Below, one piece after another: positions 28,564 through 37,945 of a stretch of DNA of 64,000 nt. The position numbers and the translations under genes were made by a program. The notes below the pieces were generated by a model. It was not told the DNA's origin, did not search any database, and was given only the letters and a program-made list of their open reading frames with translations. The stretch's first letter is position 1. The number at the start of each line of letters is the position of its first letter. The DNA lies in assembly GCA_016719395.1 (NCBI GenBank), contig JADJZF010000010.1, forward strand, positions 62,001 to 126,000, given 5' to 3'. The DNA comes from Candidatus Amarobacter glycogenicus (GTDB lineage: Bacteria; Chloroflexota; Dehalococcoidia; Tepidiformales; Tepidiformaceae).

Positions 28564-28596
28564 CGAGAACTTCAACGAAGCGAAGGCGATGCGCTG

Positions 28597-28911
28597 GTGC
28601 CGAGATTCGCTCATGGGATGAAGCAACAAGGACTTTCGTCGCGCGGAGAGGAAGCGGAGTTCTGGGGATCACATAGTTTCGGCGAGGAGATGCTCATCGA
28701 GGATCCGATTGGCGATCCTTCGCTTCCGCCGCCGCGCCAACGAACTTCACCTGTTTCACTTCGCTTCGACGTGGACACCGTCAAACGCCTGAAGGCCCTC
28801 GCGGCGCGACGGAACAAGGGCTATCAGACCATGGTCAAGGAATTCGTCGCCGAGCGGCTCTACGAAGAAGAGAAGCGCGAAGGCATCATCGGGCAACCGA
28901 GAGCCGGATAA
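28597..28911 (+). CDS. CopG/BrnA-type antitoxin partner of BrnT (5' end probably frameshifted)
   Basis: The C-terminal half has the ribbon-helix-helix DNA-binding pattern (PVSLRFDVDTVKRLKALAARR, cut here as SLRFDVDTVKRLKALAAR) and the family ending GYQTMVKEFVAERLYEE. EEAEFWGSHSF is a family hallmark. The likely natural start is GTG 28560, overlapping the toxin stop: that frame reads VTRTSTKRRR, the usual family N-terminus, but one extra base near 28590 shifts it to the frame used from 28597. Either the present ORF starts internally (28597 or 28618) or the gene is frameshifted. It should autoregulate the pair. Confidence 0.65.
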   Translation: MPRFAHGMKQQGLSSRGEEAEFWGSHSFGEEMLIEDPIGDPSLPPPRQRTSPVSLRFDVDTVKRLKALAARRNKGYQTMVKEFVAERLYEEEKREGIIGQPRAG

Positions 28912-29073
28912 GCGCCTTCCATGGCCACTCACCGCTGACATTCGCCGTCCTTAGGCTCGACTGGCTCTTGGGGAGCGGCGCGCGGATTTCCAGTGACGGA
29001 TAACCCCGCCAACCCGCGTCGCCGTGACATCCCCGCGTTCGCACTTCCGCTCACCATCCCCCACCATCGGGCC

Positions 29074-29556
29074 ATGCGAATCCTCGGTATCGACCCGGGA
29101 CTGAACACCACCGGATGGGGAGTCGTCCAGACCACCGGCAGTAGCGACTGCGCCTGGGCGGCCCACGGCGCGATACGTACGAAGCCCGCCGACGCAAAGA
29201 CGCACCGGCTCGTCCAACTGCGGGACGCTGTCTGCAGGCTCGCCCGCGAACACCAGGCGACCCACGGCGCAATCGAGGCTGGCTACGTCGGCGCCAACGC
29301 CCGAAGTGCGATGACCCTCGGCGAAGCCCGCGCCGCCTGCATTCTCGGCCTCGCGGACGCGGGCCTCGAAGTCGTCGAGTACTCCCCGGCTCTCGTAAAG
29401 TCCACCGTCGCCGGCTACGGCCGCGGCGAAAAGTCCCAGGTCGCGGAGATGGTGCGACTCCAGCTCCGCCTCGAAAAAGCACCAACACCCGAAGACGCCG
29501 CCGACGCACTCGCTGTCGCGATCACGCATTGGGCCCATGCCCGCCTCTCCCGCTGA
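29074..29556 (+). CDS. ruvC: Holliday junction resolvase RuvC
   Basis: 160 aa from ATG 29074 (a GTG at 28993 would add an unconserved extension). Catalytic acids: D of GIDPGLNTTGWG, E of AIEAGYVGANARSAM, and D of EDAADALAVAITHW. It cuts Holliday junctions symmetrically with RuvAB. The family lysine/arginine-rich segment (KSTVAGYGRGEKSQVAEMV) is present. Confidence 0.96.
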   Translation: MRILGIDPGLNTTGWGVVQTTGSSDCAWAAHGAIRTKPADAKTHRLVQLRDAVCRLAREHQATHGAIEAGYVGANARSAMTLGEARAACILGLADAGLEVVEYSPALVKSTVAGYGRGEKSQVAEMVRLQLRLEKAPTPEDAADALAVAITHWAHARLSR

Positions 29557-29656
29557 CGCGGGAGCGCGTCCCGCCGCCCCTTCCGTGCCTGTTCCGCTGC
29601 ACTGCCCGCAAGCCCCCGCTACAATCGCGGTCACTCAATGACCACGAGGTGTTCCC

Positions 29657-30145
29657 ATGGACGAGCAGACTGCGGCGGCGAAGAAGACCATCCTCCGCAC
29701 CATCCCCTACGGCCTTTACGTCCTCGGCGTGAATCACGCCGGTGAAGACTCCGCAGCCTGTATCAACTGGGTTACCCAGACCTCCTTCGATCCGCCGCTG
29801 ATAGTCATGGGCGTGAAAAAGGACAGCGGCGCCTACGCCCTGCTCAAGAAGAGCGGCAAGTTCGCGCTCTCCTTCCTCGAAAGCGGCCAGAAAGACCTCG
29901 CCTTCGCCTTCTTCAAGCCAACGACCGTCGAAGGTAACCACATCAACGGCCACGAGTTCGAACGAGGCGCCATCAGCAGCGCCCCCGTTCTCTCTTCCAC
30001 GCCGGCGTTCATCGAAGGCACCTACGTGGGCGAGGTCGACATGGGCGACCACTCCTGCGTCGTCGGCCAGGTCGCGGACGCCGTCCTCAAGCGCGACTAC
30101 CAGATCCTCACGCTCAAGGAATGCGGTGTGAACTACGGCGGGTGA
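29657..30145 (+). CDS. Flavin reductase-like (FMN split-barrel) protein
   Basis: 162 aa. Flavin reductase-like features: LRTIPYGLYVLGV, SAACINWVTQTSFDPPLIVMGVK (cut: ACINWVTQTSFDPPLIV), FALSFLESGQKDLAF. The FMN-binding split barrel is clear; reductant and partner are unknown. A TACAAT -10-like hexamer sits at about 29619 in the short upstream gap. Confidence 0.87.
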   Translation: MDEQTAAAKKTILRTIPYGLYVLGVNHAGEDSAACINWVTQTSFDPPLIVMGVKKDSGAYALLKKSGKFALSFLESGQKDLAFAFFKPTTVEGNHINGHEFERGAISSAPVLSSTPAFIEGTYVGEVDMGDHSCVVGQVADAVLKRDYQILTLKECGVNYGG

Positions 30146-30146
30146 G

Positions 30147-31460
30147 CTAAGTGCAGCACATCCGCCGCGTCAGTTCCCAGACCATCTGGCAGTTCAACCG
30201 GAATGACTCCAGGCTCACCCGCTCGTTGTGGCCGTGGACGCCCCGCGCGATGTCGGGGGTGGTCAGGCCGCCCGAGAACCCGTAGGAGATCATCCCCCGA
30301 TTGCGGAGGACGCTGCTGTCGGTGAAGCCGACCGTCATCCCCGGGACCACGACGGCGTCCTCCACGTGGTCGTGGATGACCTCCTCCATTACCCGGAAGA
30401 GCTCGGTGTCGTGCGGATTCGTATCGGACCAACCGACATGAACCCGTTCGAGGGACACCTTCGGGTCGTTGATCACGGCGGCAAGCTCGGCTTCGAAGTC
30501 CTCCGGTTTCACCCCGGGGAGCAGCCGGATGTCGAGAGTCGCTTCTGCCCGTGCCGGGATGACGTTGTGCTTGATGCCTGAACTCGCGGTCGTAGCGCTG
30601 ATCGTGTTCGAAAGGAGCGCCCGGATGCGCGGATCCTTTTCGGCGGCGGCCTTCAGCGCGTCCACGGTCGCGGCGCCTTTATACACACCCGCCCGGTTCA
30701 GCCGCCCGAAATACTCTTCCAGCACCGGCGCCACCGTCAGGGGACGTTCCCACTCCTGGATGCGGAACATCGCTCGCACCAGCCGGTCGAGCGCGTTGTC
30801 TTCGTGGGGCACCGAACCATGGCCCGGACGGCCCTCCGCCACTAGCCGCAGCCAGAGAGGGCCCTTCTCCGCGACGGCGATGCTGTAGACCGGCCGTTCC
30901 ACCCCGAAGACCTCCGTCGTCCCCCCGCCGCCTTCGTTGATCACGTACTCGGCGTCCAGCGTCTCCGGGAACTCGCGTTCGATGAACCGCATCCCGAATT
31001 CGCTCCCGGCTTCTTCATCGGCCTGGGCGAAGAAGACCACGTCGCGCGCCAACGGCACGGCCAGCCGCTTCAGCGTGATGAACGTCATCAACTGCGCGAT
31101 CCCGAGGCCCTTCATATCGAGCGTCCCGCGGCCCCAGATGAAACCGTCCTTGATGTGCCCGCTGAACGCGTCCTCGTCCCAGAACTCCTGCTGGACCGGG
31201 ACCACATCGGTGTGGTTGAGGAGCATGAACGGTCGCCTCGAACCGTCGCCTTTCAGCACCGCCCTCAACGAGACGCGCCGGTTGCCGGCGTCGTAGAGGT
31301 CGTAGTCGATGCCTTCGTGGTGGAGGATCGCGCCGAGGAAGTTGCAGGCGAGAATCTCGTTGCCCGGCGGGTTGGATGTGTCGATCCGGATGAACTGGCC
31401 GAGCAGCTCAACGGCTTCATCGAAGTAGGTATCCCAGTTGATGGCGGGTCCGGTGCTCAT
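30147..31460 (-). CDS. M20-family metallopeptidase (ArgE/DapE/CPG2-like)
   Basis: 437 aa from ATG 31460. Zinc-site motifs: NHTDVVPVQ (His-x-Asp), WGRGTLDMKG, ADEEAGSEFG (catalytic Glu), and INEGGGG. This matches peptidases and deacylases of the M20 family; the exact substrate cannot be inferred. Convergent with the flavin reductase gene, with stop codons 1 nt apart. Confidence 0.92.
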   Translation of the reverse strand: MSTGPAINWDTYFDEAVELLGQFIRIDTSNPPGNEILACNFLGAILHHEGIDYDLYDAGNRRVSLRAVLKGDGSRRPFMLLNHTDVVPVQQEFWDEDAFSGHIKDGFIWGRGTLDMKGLGIAQLMTFITLKRLAVPLARDVVFFAQADEEAGSEFGMRFIEREFPETLDAEYVINEGGGGTTEVFGVERPVYSIAVAEKGPLWLRLVAEGRPGHGSVPHEDNALDRLVRAMFRIQEWERPLTVAPVLEEYFGRLNRAGVYKGAATVDALKAAAEKDPRIRALLSNTISATTASSGIKHNVIPARAEATLDIRLLPGVKPEDFEAELAAVINDPKVSLERVHVGWSDTNPHDTELFRVMEEVIHDHVEDAVVVPGMTVGFTDSSVLRNRGMISYGFSGGLTTPDIARGVHGHNERVSLESFRLNCQMVWELTRRMCCT

Positions 31461-31509
31461 GGGCCCGCATCGTACGCGACTTGCCGCCAGCATCCACGCC
31501 TCTCCCCGG

Positions 31510-32483
31510 CTATACCAGCGCCTCGAACGTCATCTGCTCGACGTACATCTCGACGGTGATACGGGCAGGGTTGTCCGAGGCGGCATCGACCTTCTCAAGG
31601 AGCACTTGAAAATGCCGGAATTCCTGAAACCTATCTGGAACAGCACTGAGAGGTCTGGAGCCAGGGACTCGAGGAGCCAGTCCTTCTCGCCGGCGGGATT
31701 GCCGTTCAAGACGAACTCCTTGAAGTAGTCGAACCAGGGGCCGGAGTCCACTTCAGCGAGCGTCAATGCCATGTTCGGGTACTCAAGGTCCATCGGGACC
31801 ATCCGACCCCGCTCCTCGGTGAATACCTGCCTCACGGTGAAAGCATCCACTCTGGAAACAGTCTCCGTGGGCAAGCCGGGAATGCTTAGTCGGAAGTTCG
31901 AGGCCTGCCATCGCTTCTGCCTACCGCCTGCCGGGATGCCAGCGCCGCCGGCCACTTTGAACTCCGTTCTCTCCGGCGCGATCCCGATCGTCAGGAATGC
32001 CGCGTCCTTCGAAGCCCCATCGAACTGCGGGAACGTGACCTCGCTGATATAGGCGTCCCGGAATTCCAGCCGATGAGTCAGGGAGTAATCTCCATCCATC
32101 ATCAAGATCGCGCCCGACTTGCTCGTCGGCGACCCCGACAGCATGGCTCCAATCCAGTTCCAGATCGACGCGTCCATGGCGGCGCCGGCTTCGAGCCTGA
32201 TGTCCTCGTAGCCAACGCCAGCGATGGCTTTGTCCACGGGTCCCGTTCCGATCCGGGCCAACCTGACCTCGCCGAACGGGAAGCCACCGCTGTATCCGCG
32301 CAGCGAGCCGACAACCGAACCTTCGAGTTCGAGCGCGAACCCGCCGCGAGTCGCTGGCCTCGGCCCCGGCGCCGCTCCGGTCGCGATGCCTGTGCCCTGG
32401 AGCGTCAGGGCGAGTGGGGCGGCCGAAGTGATGCCTGCAGCCAGCCCGGCGGCCTTGAGAAACGAGCGCCTGTTCTTCGTCAC
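31510..32483 (-). pseudogene. Tat-exported tail-tube-like protein with two tube domains, frameshifted near 31635
   Basis: The N-terminus carries a twin-arginine signal (RRSFLKAAG then a hydrophobic stretch). Residues about 45-180 resemble phage T4 gp19-type tail tube proteins: FALELEGSVVGSLRGYSG, SIWNWIGAMLSG, KSGAILMMDGD and a closing strand set. A second similar copy follows (NFRLSIPGLPTETVSRVDAF, WFDYFKEFVLNG ...). Near 31635 the frame shifts; the other frame reads VLLEKVDAASDNPARITV and MTFEAL, matching the end of domain 1, and stops at 31510. So the true protein is a double-tube-domain, exported protein. No sheath, baseplate or other phage gene is nearby. Confidence 0.65.
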
Positions 32484-32552
32484 GAGAGCACCTCGGGAGT
32501 CTGTTCTGTTGCCGGCACTCTACTACAGTTTGTAAAGCCCTCTATTGGAGCT

Positions 32553-33842
32553 CTAGTCCGCCGTCGAGATCACGCCTGCGGCGACCAGGGCGCCGACGTC
32601 GCTTTCGTCCAGCCCGCATTCCAGCAGCACCTCGCGCGTGTGGCTCGCCAGCGGCGGCGCCGGCCGAAGCGCCTCGGTCGGTGTGAGCGACATGTGGACA
32701 AGGGGACCGACCACCCGCTGCGGCCCGGTCATCGCGTGTTCCATCGGGATCATCATCCCCGCAGCCACCACGTGCGGGTCATCGGCCAGGTCCTCCGGTT
32801 GCTGCACGACGCTCGCCGGTACTCCCGCCTCGATGAATGTCGCCACCCATTCCTCAGCGTCGCGTTCCAGGAGCTTCGCCTGGATGCTTCCCCTCCACGC
32901 TTCGAGCAGCCGCCGGTTCTCAGGGTCGGCGGCGTTGAACCCGGCTGTGTCCGTCGTGTCGTCTAACCCGAGGATGCGCCGGATGGTGTTCCGGTTCTGC
33001 ATGGTGAGGGCTCCCAGCACGATGGCGCCCCGCCTCGTGTGGTACCCACCGTAGAACAGGCGATGGCTCGCGAACCGGGGCGCCTGCTGCTTGCGCACGT
33101 CTGCGATCTCGTCGTAACGGGCTCCGCTGTCGCGCTTCTCGTGGAGTTCTGCGATCAACGGGTCGCGGAGCACCGAATCGTGCACCGGCTCGCGCATCAC
33201 TTTGTCCGAAAGCAGTTCAAGTGCCGTCTGTAACAACGAGACGTGGAGTTCCTGGCCCTTCCCGGTCCGTTCCCTGTGGAGAAGCGCGGCGCAGATGCCC
33301 ATCGCCGCTGCCAACCCGGTCGTCCGATCGATGAACGTGCTGCTCTGGAGGCTCTGCGGCGCCCCGTGTTCATCCACCTTTCCCTCGGCCGCCATCAGGC
33401 CGCTGTACGCCTGCGCCACGATATCGCTGCCGGCACGATGCACGTGCGGCCCCTTCTCACCGAAACCCGTGATGTTGGCGTAGACCAGCCGGGGATTGAT
33501 CGCTGACAGGCGCTCGTATCCGATGTTCAGCCGTTCAGCCACGCCTGCCCGGTAGTTCAGGAGCACCACGTCGAACCCGGGAATGATGCGGTGGATGAGA
33601 GCCTGTCCATCCGGCGTCCCCAGGTCCACGGTCAGGCTCCGCTTCCCGCGGTTCAGCGACTGGAAGTACTTGCCTTCGTTGGGGACGACTGCGCCGCTGT
33701 TCCTGCGATCTTCTCCACGCAGCGGCTCGACCTTGATGATGTCGGCGCCCATATCCGACAGCGCGACGCCTGCGAACGGCCCCGCCACTATCTGCGAGAA
33801 CTCGAGGATGCGGATGCCGGCGAGCGGGCCCGTGTGCGCCAT
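32553..33842 (-). CDS. CaiB/BaiF family III CoA transferase
   Basis: 429 aa. Typical elements: GIRILEFSQIVAGPFAGVALSDMG, cut here as GIRILEFSQIVAGPF, IKVEPLRGEDRRN, TGFGEKGPHVHRAGSD, and the region after FIDRTTGLAAAMG that carries the catalytic Asp. It moves CoA between carboxylic acids. Its start overlaps the stop of the upstream acyl-CoA dehydrogenase (TAATG), so the two form a translation-coupled catabolic pair. Confidence 0.92.
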   Translation of the reverse strand: MAHTGPLAGIRILEFSQIVAGPFAGVALSDMGADIIKVEPLRGEDRRNSGAVVPNEGKYFQSLNRGKRSLTVDLGTPDGQALIHRIIPGFDVVLLNYRAGVAERLNIGYERLSAINPRLVYANITGFGEKGPHVHRAGSDIVAQAYSGLMAAEGKVDEHGAPQSLQSSTFIDRTTGLAAAMGICAALLHRERTGKGQELHVSLLQTALELLSDKVMREPVHDSVLRDPLIAELHEKRDSGARYDEIADVRKQQAPRFASHRLFYGGYHTRRGAIVLGALTMQNRNTIRRILGLDDTTDTAGFNAADPENRRLLEAWRGSIQAKLLERDAEEWVATFIEAGVPASVVQQPEDLADDPHVVAAGMMIPMEHAMTGPQRVVGPLVHMSLTPTEALRPAPPLASHTREVLLECGLDESDVGALVAAGVISTAD

Positions 33843-35047
33843 TAACCCCTCGGCAACCCGGCGCCTCGCGTCGCAATCACATTCCGCTGCACCTCGCTCG
33901 TCCCGCCCCGAATTGTGGCCGGCACCATGCCCAGGTAGTGGCGCCCGAAAGAGGCCTCTCCGTCGTCTTCGGTCACTTGTCCGCGCAGTCCCATCACCTG
34001 CATGGCCGTTTGTGCCACGCGCTGCGAGAGCTCCGAGTTGAAAAGCTTCGCCATCGAAGCTTCGTCGTTGGGGAGCTGCCCGCGGTTCTGCATCGAGCTG
34101 ATGCGCATTGAGAACTGGTACATCACTTCGGCCTCGATGTACCGCTGCGCAATCTCGTGCCGAAGCACCGAATGCGTCAGCCGTTCCCGAAGGACCGCGT
34201 CGCCCGCGACCACCTTGAGCAGCCGCTTCAGCGTCCGCTTCGCACCGATCGCGCCGCCGATGTTCGAGCGCTCGAAGTCCAGCAGCGTCATGGCGACGTA
34301 CCAGCCGCGGTTCTCTTCACCAACCAGGTTCGCCGCTGGGACCCGGACGTCCTCGAAGAAGACCTCGTTGAAGTAATGTCTGCCGTTGAGATCGACCAGC
34401 GGCCGGATCGAGATCCCGGGCGCCCTGATGTCGTCGATCAGGAGGAACGAGATGCCGCGGTGCTTCGGCGCCGTTGGGTCGGTCCGCACGAGAGCGAAGA
34501 TGGCATCGGCAGTGTGCGCTGCTGACGTCCAGATCTTCTGGCCGTTCAAGATGAAGTCGTCGCCGTCTCGCGTAGCCCGAGTCTGCAGCGAAGCAAGGTC
34601 CGAGCCCGCTCCGGGCTCGCTGTAACCCTGCGCCCAGGTGGCCTCGCCGGCGAGGATGGGAGGCAGATACTTCTTCCGCTGATCTTCGTTCCCGTGGAGG
34701 ATGAGCGTCGGTCCGAGCAGGCCGACACCTGAACCACCAACCGCAGGCGCCCCCGCAGTCGCCAACTCCTGGTTCAAGACGAACTGCTCCATCGCGCTCA
34801 TGCCGCCGCCGCCGTGCTCCTTTGGCCAATGGGGCGCGACCCAGCCCTTCTCCGAGAGAGCGGCGTGCCATTCAACGGCGGCCTGCCGCGCCGCCGGGTC
34901 TGCGGACTTCCGGTCGTTCTCCCAGGCGCGCTCGCCGGGACCACCGCTTTCGGCAGCGAGCTTGTAGCGCAGGGGAAGCCGGGTGTTGATGACTTCGCGG
35001 ACCGCCGTCCGGAATCGGGCTTGTTCTGGCGAATCGTTCCAGTTCAC
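33842..35047 (-). CDS. Acyl-CoA dehydrogenase
   Basis: 401 aa from GTG 35047; upstream in-frame sequence lacks family similarity. FAD-dependent: WAQGYSEPGAGSDLASLQT, FILNGQKIWTSAAHTAD, YFNEVFFEDVRVP, and the C-terminal MVPATIRGGTSEVQRN. It introduces a double bond in an acyl-CoA. Coupled with the downstream CoA transferase, suggesting a ring- or branched-acid degradation step. Confidence 0.93.
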   Translation of the reverse strand: MNWNDSPEQARFRTAVREVINTRLPLRYKLAAESGGPGERAWENDRKSADPAARQAAVEWHAALSEKGWVAPHWPKEHGGGGMSAMEQFVLNQELATAGAPAVGGSGVGLLGPTLILHGNEDQRKKYLPPILAGEATWAQGYSEPGAGSDLASLQTRATRDGDDFILNGQKIWTSAAHTADAIFALVRTDPTAPKHRGISFLLIDDIRAPGISIRPLVDLNGRHYFNEVFFEDVRVPAANLVGEENRGWYVAMTLLDFERSNIGGAIGAKRTLKRLLKVVAGDAVLRERLTHSVLRHEIAQRYIEAEVMYQFSMRISSMQNRGQLPNDEASMAKLFNSELSQRVAQTAMQVMGLRGQVTEDDGEASFGRHYLGMVPATIRGGTSEVQRNVIATRGAGLPRG

Positions 35048-35295
35048 AGTGCCGTGCAGTCTGCGGTGGGTGCGGCTGCTCTGCAACGTTCGCCCTGAAG
35101 CCCGCCACCGTCGAACTCCCGGGGATGTGCTCTCCCACTGTCCCGCGAGGGGCGGAGACGACTGTGGCGCCTCGTCGTCCACCAGCCAAGACCACGTGAC
35201 CGTTCCGCGTCGTGCCCCAGCGCTGAACCTGAGCCCGCCGGTTTTGCGCCGAATTTACAGTCCGATAACGCGCAGACAACCCGGTGCACCGTCAG

Positions 35296-35452
35296 TCCCG
35301 GCTAGCGTGGAAGCAGCCGAACTTCGCCCGCGCGGGCGAAGGCGGGGGACCCACTTCATGGGGTGAATCGTCCTTCTCACTCTGAGGAAGGGCGTAGGCG
35401 ACTACCGACGCCGAACCCGTCAGCTCACCTCGCAGGCTTTCGGAGGGTGTTC
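35296..35452 (+). promoter_or_regulatory. Cyclic di-AMP (ydaO/yuaA-type) riboswitch
   Basis: The plus strand contains GGGGGACCCA (35344-35353), GGGGTGAATC (35360-35369), then GCCGAACCCGTCAGCTCACC (about 35410-35429) and CGCAGGC...GGAGGG, which are the conserved core of the ydaO family. This family senses c-di-AMP and usually controls cell-wall or potassium/osmolyte genes. Its only downstream gene is the unknown protein at 35517. An 8-bp hairpin (35474-35493) just beyond it could be the expression platform. Limits are approximate. Confidence 0.88.
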
Positions 35453-35473
35453 CCAATCCCTCCCCATCCGAAG

Positions 35474-35493
35474 TGCCTTCCGTCTGGAAGGCA
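35474..35493 (+). repeat. Hairpin between riboswitch and start codon
   Basis: TGCCTTCC / GGAAGGCA flank a 4-nt loop, 14 nt before AAGGAGG. Because no T-run follows, this is more likely part of a translational switch or processing element than a terminator. Confidence 0.4.
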
Positions 35494-35516
35494 TCGCACG
35501 GTCGCAAGGAGGACAC

Positions 35517-35996
35517 ATGACCGTCTATTCAGGCACCTTCACGCCCCAGGCCGCCGTCGGCAAACCCGATGCGTTCCGCGACCCGCTTTCCGATGCACGG
35601 GAAAAGCTGCGACTGGCCGCACGACTGCCGTTCCACGCTGCCAGGCCCAACGCGTGGCAGGAGTCGTTTCACGACCTCGCCACGGACGCCCGGGCAGCGA
35701 TTCGCCGTCATGTTTGGCTGGCTGGCCTCGCCGACTCGCCCCTCAATGCCGTCGAGGACGTCCAGCCTCGCCTCAGTTTCCGGGTCGGGATCCAACGTTC
35801 CGAGCACGACATCTTCCTGTCGGAGATCGACGACCTGCTCGCAGCCGCGGACGACGAGACCCCGGTCGACATCTGGAAGATGATCGAACTCGGCGAGCGC
35901 GCCATCCTCCTGGAGATGGCGCTCGCCCGCCATCACAATCGTCTCTCCTGGCTTCTCTTCGAGGCGATGTACGTGGAGATCGGCACCTCAGGCTGA
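35517..35996 (+). CDS. Unknown helical protein under c-di-AMP riboswitch (possible hemerythrin-like)
   Basis: 159 aa; AAGGAGG is 5 nt upstream. Mostly helical. Two short stretches recall hemerythrin cation-binding helices: RSEHDIFLSEIDDLL and MALARHHNRLSWLLFEAMYVEIG (given as ALARHHNRLSWLLFEAMY), with His and Glu in roughly the right spacing, but the full ligand set is not visible. No membrane segment. Being the only gene under the riboswitch, its level probably follows c-di-AMP and thus envelope or osmotic state. Confidence 0.6.
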   Translation: MTVYSGTFTPQAAVGKPDAFRDPLSDAREKLRLAARLPFHAARPNAWQESFHDLATDARAAIRRHVWLAGLADSPLNAVEDVQPRLSFRVGIQRSEHDIFLSEIDDLLAAADDETPVDIWKMIELGERAILLEMALARHHNRLSWLLFEAMYVEIGTSG

Positions 35997-36008
35997 GCGG
36001 AGCTGCCG

Positions 36009-37937
36009 CTATCGGCAGACGGTCCCGGGGCTCGGTGTGCACGGCACGCCAATGGCCGTCGGCGCCGACGTAGGCACCGGTTCGAACGTCGGTAAGGGTA
36101 TCTTCGTCGGGCTCGGCGTCGGTGAGTTGGTGGGGTGCGGTGTCTCCGTCGGGCGGATGGTGGCCGTCGCCGTGGGCGTCGGCGTCGAGGTTGCGGTCGG
36201 CGTCTGCGTGTTCACCGGGGTCTCAAGCGGCGGCTTCGCCGTAGGGGGCACCTCGGTTGCGGGGGCTGCCGTCGCCGGCGCCGCGGTGGGGCTGGAACCC
36301 GCCGGGTTTGTCGCGGTTTCCGCTGGCTTCGTCGGAGTCGGGCTCGCGGTCGCAGTTTCGGAACTCTTCGTCGGCGCGGGTGAGGACTCGCTCGTGGGCG
36401 GTGCCATGGTTGCCGTTGGAGAAGGCATGCCGGCGTCGCTGCCTCCATGGCTGACCGCCACCGCCGCTACCACAATGATCCCTGCGGCCGCCGCCCCGAT
36501 GACAGCCAGGACTCCCCACGGAGGCCCGCCCTTTGGCGGAGGCGGGAGCGGCGACGACGGTTCGGGAGCCGCCTGCGGGGGTTCGACTGGTTGCCCTGGT
36601 GCGGGTGGCGCCCCTGGCGGAGTGCGCGGAAGCGGCAGCACGATCGGCGGGAGGAACTTGTAGATGCGCGCTGAACTGGCCTTCCCGGCGCGCGCTCCAG
36701 ACAACGGCTTGCCCCGTTGCTTGCCGCCGGGGCCGTCAACCGGGATTTCCTCCGGGACGAGCGAGGTCAGGTCGGCGGGCAGGTCTGCATGCACGCTCGG
36801 GGTGTGCGGGTCGCCGATCTCCTCCGTCCCGTTGCTGGCAAGGATGGCATCCACGACCGTTTCGAAGTCTTCCTCCAGCGCGCCGGCGAGTTCCCCGAGC
36901 GCGGTGGACGGCACGGCCAGGTACCGCGCCGGTCCACAGGCCCCACGGACCTCGAAGATGGACCTGTCCCAGGTGGCCACCCGTGGGACGATCGCCCGTG
37001 AGCCGTTCTCCCATCGGTGGACGCCCATTCCATAGCTGGATGCGGTGGCCGGCGCCGCTGGGCCGGCGAGTTCGCTCCCGCTCACTTCGATGCCAGCTGA
37101 TGCCTCGCCGTCTGCGATTGCGCGCAGGCCCGCCGTATCCTGGGCGGCGCCGAGTCGCGCCAGCTGGGCCTCCGCCAGTGCCGTCGCCTCCTGCAGCAGC
37201 GCCTGCGCCAGCCTCGTCGTTCCTCCGGGTGTTCGCAGCAGTGCCAGCCTCCCCGCGCTGTACAGGTCGACACCGGTGCTGGAGCGGTGGACCCGGTAGC
37301 CGAAACGTTCATGGCACGGCAACAGCTCCAGGACCGTCTCGCCCGGAAACTGTCCGGCAATCGCGGCGAGTGTGCTGCCTGCCGCGAACGCCGCCACCGC
37401 CCCCAGTCGCGTTCCCTCGACAAATTCGCCGCACAGTTCGAGCCGGTCTGGGCGTGGACGGATGTAGATCCCCAGCGATTGCGGCCGGTCGATGAGCATC
37501 GCGAACGCCGGTCCGAAGGTCCGCGCGTAGCGTTCGGCCAGGGCCGCATCGGCGGGACCCGGCGCCGAGACGTTCAGGTGGGTGGAGTAGCCTCGCGCCT
37601 CGCATCCCGGAGGCAGCACCGCCTCGAGTGTCGCCCGTGCCGCCGCAGCGGCCGCCACGACGGCTTCCGCCATTTCTGGCCCGAGAGGGATCGGGGGCGT
37701 CGCGACCTCTGCCTCCGCTTCGTCGCAGGTCAGGACCATGCCGGAACGGAGCCGGTAGGCGTTCACATCGCCAGGATCCAGACGCAGCCCGTCCACGTTC
37801 AGCCCGTGGATGAGGTCCCGGAAGTCCAGGCGTTCCCCGTCCCTCCAGATCTCGAACTCCTGCTCGATGCCGATGCGGATCCCGGGGCCGGGCGCCGCGG
37901 CCAGTCTCGCCAGCAGAGCTGAGGCGCCGCCGTTCAC
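36009..37937 (-). CDS. Amidoligase/GCS2-like domain fused to membrane anchor and Thr/Pro-rich tail
   Basis: 642 aa. Residues 1 to about 370 have a pattern like glutamine-synthetase-fold amidoligases and glutamate-cysteine ligase 2: RIGIEQEFEIWRDG, AEAEVATPPIPLGP, GYSTHLNVSAPG, and CGEFVEGTRLG. A Pro-rich linker (about 395-470), a transmembrane helix (about 476-498) and a 143-residue Ser/Thr/Pro-rich C-terminal tail follow. So the putative ligase is cytoplasmic with an external stalk. Last gene of an apparent operon with panD-panB-panC, a small membrane protein and the repeat protein (8-bp gap). Substrate unknown. Such an architecture is not one I know. Confidence 0.55.
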   Translation of the reverse strand: MNGGASALLARLAAAPGPGIRIGIEQEFEIWRDGERLDFRDLIHGLNVDGLRLDPGDVNAYRLRSGMVLTCDEAEAEVATPPIPLGPEMAEAVVAAAAAARATLEAVLPPGCEARGYSTHLNVSAPGPADAALAERYARTFGPAFAMLIDRPQSLGIYIRPRPDRLELCGEFVEGTRLGAVAAFAAGSTLAAIAGQFPGETVLELLPCHERFGYRVHRSSTGVDLYSAGRLALLRTPGGTTRLAQALLQEATALAEAQLARLGAAQDTAGLRAIADGEASAGIEVSGSELAGPAAPATASSYGMGVHRWENGSRAIVPRVATWDRSIFEVRGACGPARYLAVPSTALGELAGALEEDFETVVDAILASNGTEEIGDPHTPSVHADLPADLTSLVPEEIPVDGPGGKQRGKPLSGARAGKASSARIYKFLPPIVLPLPRTPPGAPPAPGQPVEPPQAAPEPSSPLPPPPKGGPPWGVLAVIGAAAAGIIVVAAVAVSHGGSDAGMPSPTATMAPPTSESSPAPTKSSETATASPTPTKPAETATNPAGSSPTAAPATAAPATEVPPTAKPPLETPVNTQTPTATSTPTPTATATIRPTETPHPTNSPTPSPTKIPLPTFEPVPTSAPTAIGVPCTPSPGTVCR

Positions 37938-37945
37938 GGTTCGGT

